From Gammaproteobacteria bacterium (GTDB lineage Bacteria > Pseudomonadota > Gammaproteobacteria > GCA-001735895): a stretch of DNA of 14,303 bases. How positions within the stretch are numbered: the stretch's first letter is position 1; each line of letters starts with the position of its first letter. A program made the translations under genes and the position numbers. Of this stretch, positions 13,157 through 14,303 are shown in pieces. The notes below the pieces were generated by a model that saw only the letters and a program-made list of their open reading frames with translations, was not told where the DNA came from and did no database searches. The stretch spans positions 1 to 14,303 of the forward strand of contig JAOUJX010000061.1 in NCBI GenBank assembly GCA_029882955.1. The letters are read 5' to 3'.

Positions 13157-14303
13157 TTATTCTGTCTGCGACAATATAATGTCAGCAGCCTTCTCGGCGA
13201 CCATGATCACCGGCGCGTTAGTGTTGCCGGAAGTGACAGTCGGAAATACAGAGGCATCGACCACGCGTAAATTGTCGACGCCGTAAACCCGGCAGTCGCT
13301 GTCGACTACCGCTGTTTTGGATTGCGGTCCCATCATGCAGGTGCTGGTAGGATGGAACACGGTCGAACTGCGTTGCCGGATATCATCGATTAATTCGTCG
13401 TCTGAATCGATATTCAGGCCGGGTGTCATTTCGCTTTCGATGATCGCGCTCAGGGCGGGGCTTTTAGCCATTTCACGTAGCAGGCGGACGCCTTCCAGCA
13501 TTTCGATGACGTCTTCCTCATCAGACAGGTAGTTCGGCATGATTTCGGGAGCCTGAAAAGGATCTGACGAATTGATTTGTAAATATCCTCGGCTCTTTGG
13601 GCGTAGTTGAGCAACGCTATTGAGGAACCCTGGATAGGGGTCGGGAGCCATCAGAGGGCGTTCGCCAGGTGCTGACATGGTGTAAGTAATGGCAGCGAAA
13701 TACATCTGTAAATTTGGTTTAGGCCTTTGCGAATTGCTTTTCACAAAGCCACCAGCCTGATTCACACTCAAAGATAAAATGCCCCGTCGTGTTAACAGGT
13801 ACTGCATTCCGGCCATCACTTTCCCCCACCAGGGGCTTAGCTGATTATTTAGCGTCGGTACTCGAGATCGATAATAATGCGTACAGGCTAAATGGTCCTG
13901 CATATTTTGACCGACTGCTGGAGAATCGTGTACGACCGGAATACCCTGGTTTTTTAATAATTGTTGCGGACCAATGCCTGATAATTGTAAAAGCTGGGGT
14001 GAATTGATTGCACCGCCACTGACTATGACTTCACGTTTGGCCTTTACGGTGAACTGTTTCCCTTGTCTCACAAATTCAACACCGACCGCTTTTCGATCCT
14101 TAAAGATAATTCTGGTGACGTGAGCCTGCGAATGGAGCTGACAATTGGCGCGACGCAATGCAGGATGCAGGTAAGCCCGGGCCGCAGACATGCGCTTACC
14201 ATTTTTAGTCGTGATCTGATAATGGCCGACGCCTTCCTGGGTAGGGCCGTTAAAGTCAGGGTTGTAGCTAAAACCGGTTTGTTTAGCCGCCTCTATGAAA
14301 GTA
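13157..14303 (-). CDS. GMC-family FAD-dependent oxidoreductase, choline-dehydrogenase-like (5' end outside the window)
   Basis: The frame continues upstream of the ATG at 14191 to the window edge with typical GMC sequence (YNPDFNGPTQEGVGHYQ), so that ATG is internal and the gene is partial. About 382 residues are visible; family members have about 530-560, so the N-terminal GxGxxG FAD motif is missing. Seen are SGGAINSPQLLQLSGIGP, the second GMC signature, VGQNMQDHL after it, and the C-terminal domain with the catalytic His in FHPTSTCMMG, then DASVFPTVTSGNTNAP, where Asn takes the place of the second active-site residue. It probably oxidises an alcohol with FAD; whether choline or another alcohol cannot be told, as no betB, betI or betT is visible. 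The stop lies 11 bp from the convergent outer-membrane gene. Confidence 0.92.
   Translation of the reverse strand, partial: TFIEAAKQTGFSYNPDFNGPTQEGVGHYQITTKNGKRMSAARAYLHPALRRANCQLHSQAHVTRIIFKDRKAVGVEFVRQGKQFTVKAKREVIVSGGAINSPQLLQLSGIGPQQLLKNQGIPVVHDSPAVGQNMQDHLACTHYYRSRVPTLNNQLSPWWGKVMAGMQYLLTRRGILSLSVNQAGGFVKSNSQRPKPNLQMYFAAITYTMSAPGERPLMAPDPYPGFLNSVAQLRPKSRGYLQINSSDPFQAPEIMPNYLSDEEDVIEMLEGVRLLREMAKSPALSAIIESEMTPGLNIDSDDELIDDIRQRSSTVFHPTSTCMMGPQSKTAVVDSDCRVYGVDNLRVVDASVFPTVTSGNTNAPVIMVAEKAADIILSQTE

Noticed and set aside
1..14303. CRISPR arrays, insertion sequences, prophage or toxin-antitoxin genes
   Set aside because: No regularly spaced repeats, transposase, integrase or phage-like frames were seen on either strand.

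Overview
The window looks like chromosomal DNA of a gammaproteobacterium with moderate GC. The reasons are the gene order pyrG-kdsA-eno-ftsB-ispD with tilS close upstream, the CmoA/CmoB tRNA-modification pair, an LPS (Kdo) gene, a YccA-type FtsH-modulator homologue, and a tRNA-Ser with an encoded CCA end. I cannot name the genus.

Layout. (1) Positions 3-2805, plus strand: the 3' part of tilS, then cmoA and cmoB, joined by two ATGA stop/start overlaps. All three products modify the wobble base of tRNAs. (2) 2808-4115, minus strand: a response regulator with two receiver domains and a diguanylate cyclase (GGDEF) domain, ending 2 bp from cmoB. (3) 4262-9067, plus strand: the compact housekeeping operon pyrG-kdsA-eno-ftsB-ispD (CTP synthesis, Kdo synthesis, glycolysis, cell division, isoprenoid synthesis), preceded by a plausible sigma70 promoter. 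(4) 9035-9952, minus strand: a 59-residue two-span membrane protein that overlaps the end of ispD antisense, a strong hairpin terminator that works in both directions, and a yccA-like Bax-inhibitor-1 family gene with a good promoter. (5) 10170-10366, plus strand: tRNA-Ser(UGA) with promoter and terminator. (6) 10447-13145, plus strand: a more accessory stretch with a group II PLP-dependent decarboxylase of unknown substrate, a damaged HAD phosphatase gene with a displaced N-terminus, and a small predicted outer-membrane beta-barrel protein. (7) 13157 to the window end, minus strand: a GMC-family (choline-dehydrogenase-like) oxidoreductase cut by the window edge.

How the genes fit together. 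TilS, CmoA and CmoB act on tRNA anticodons, and tRNA-Ser(UGA), a member of a known cmo5U34 substrate class, lies about 8 kb away. The pyrG operon supplies core metabolism and envelope precursors. The order tilS-pyrG-kdsA-eno-ftsB-ispD known from pseudomonads appears here with cmoAB and the cyclase gene placed between tilS and pyrG, and ispF does not follow ispD.

I see no clear new defence system, mobile element, CRISPR array or biosynthetic cluster. The points most worth a second look are a KdsA with the full metal-binding (class II) signature, a PleD-like regulator whose degenerate receiver comes first instead of second, the small membrane gene antisense to ispD, a HAD gene apparently broken by one lost base in a T run, and the decarboxylase of unknown substrate.
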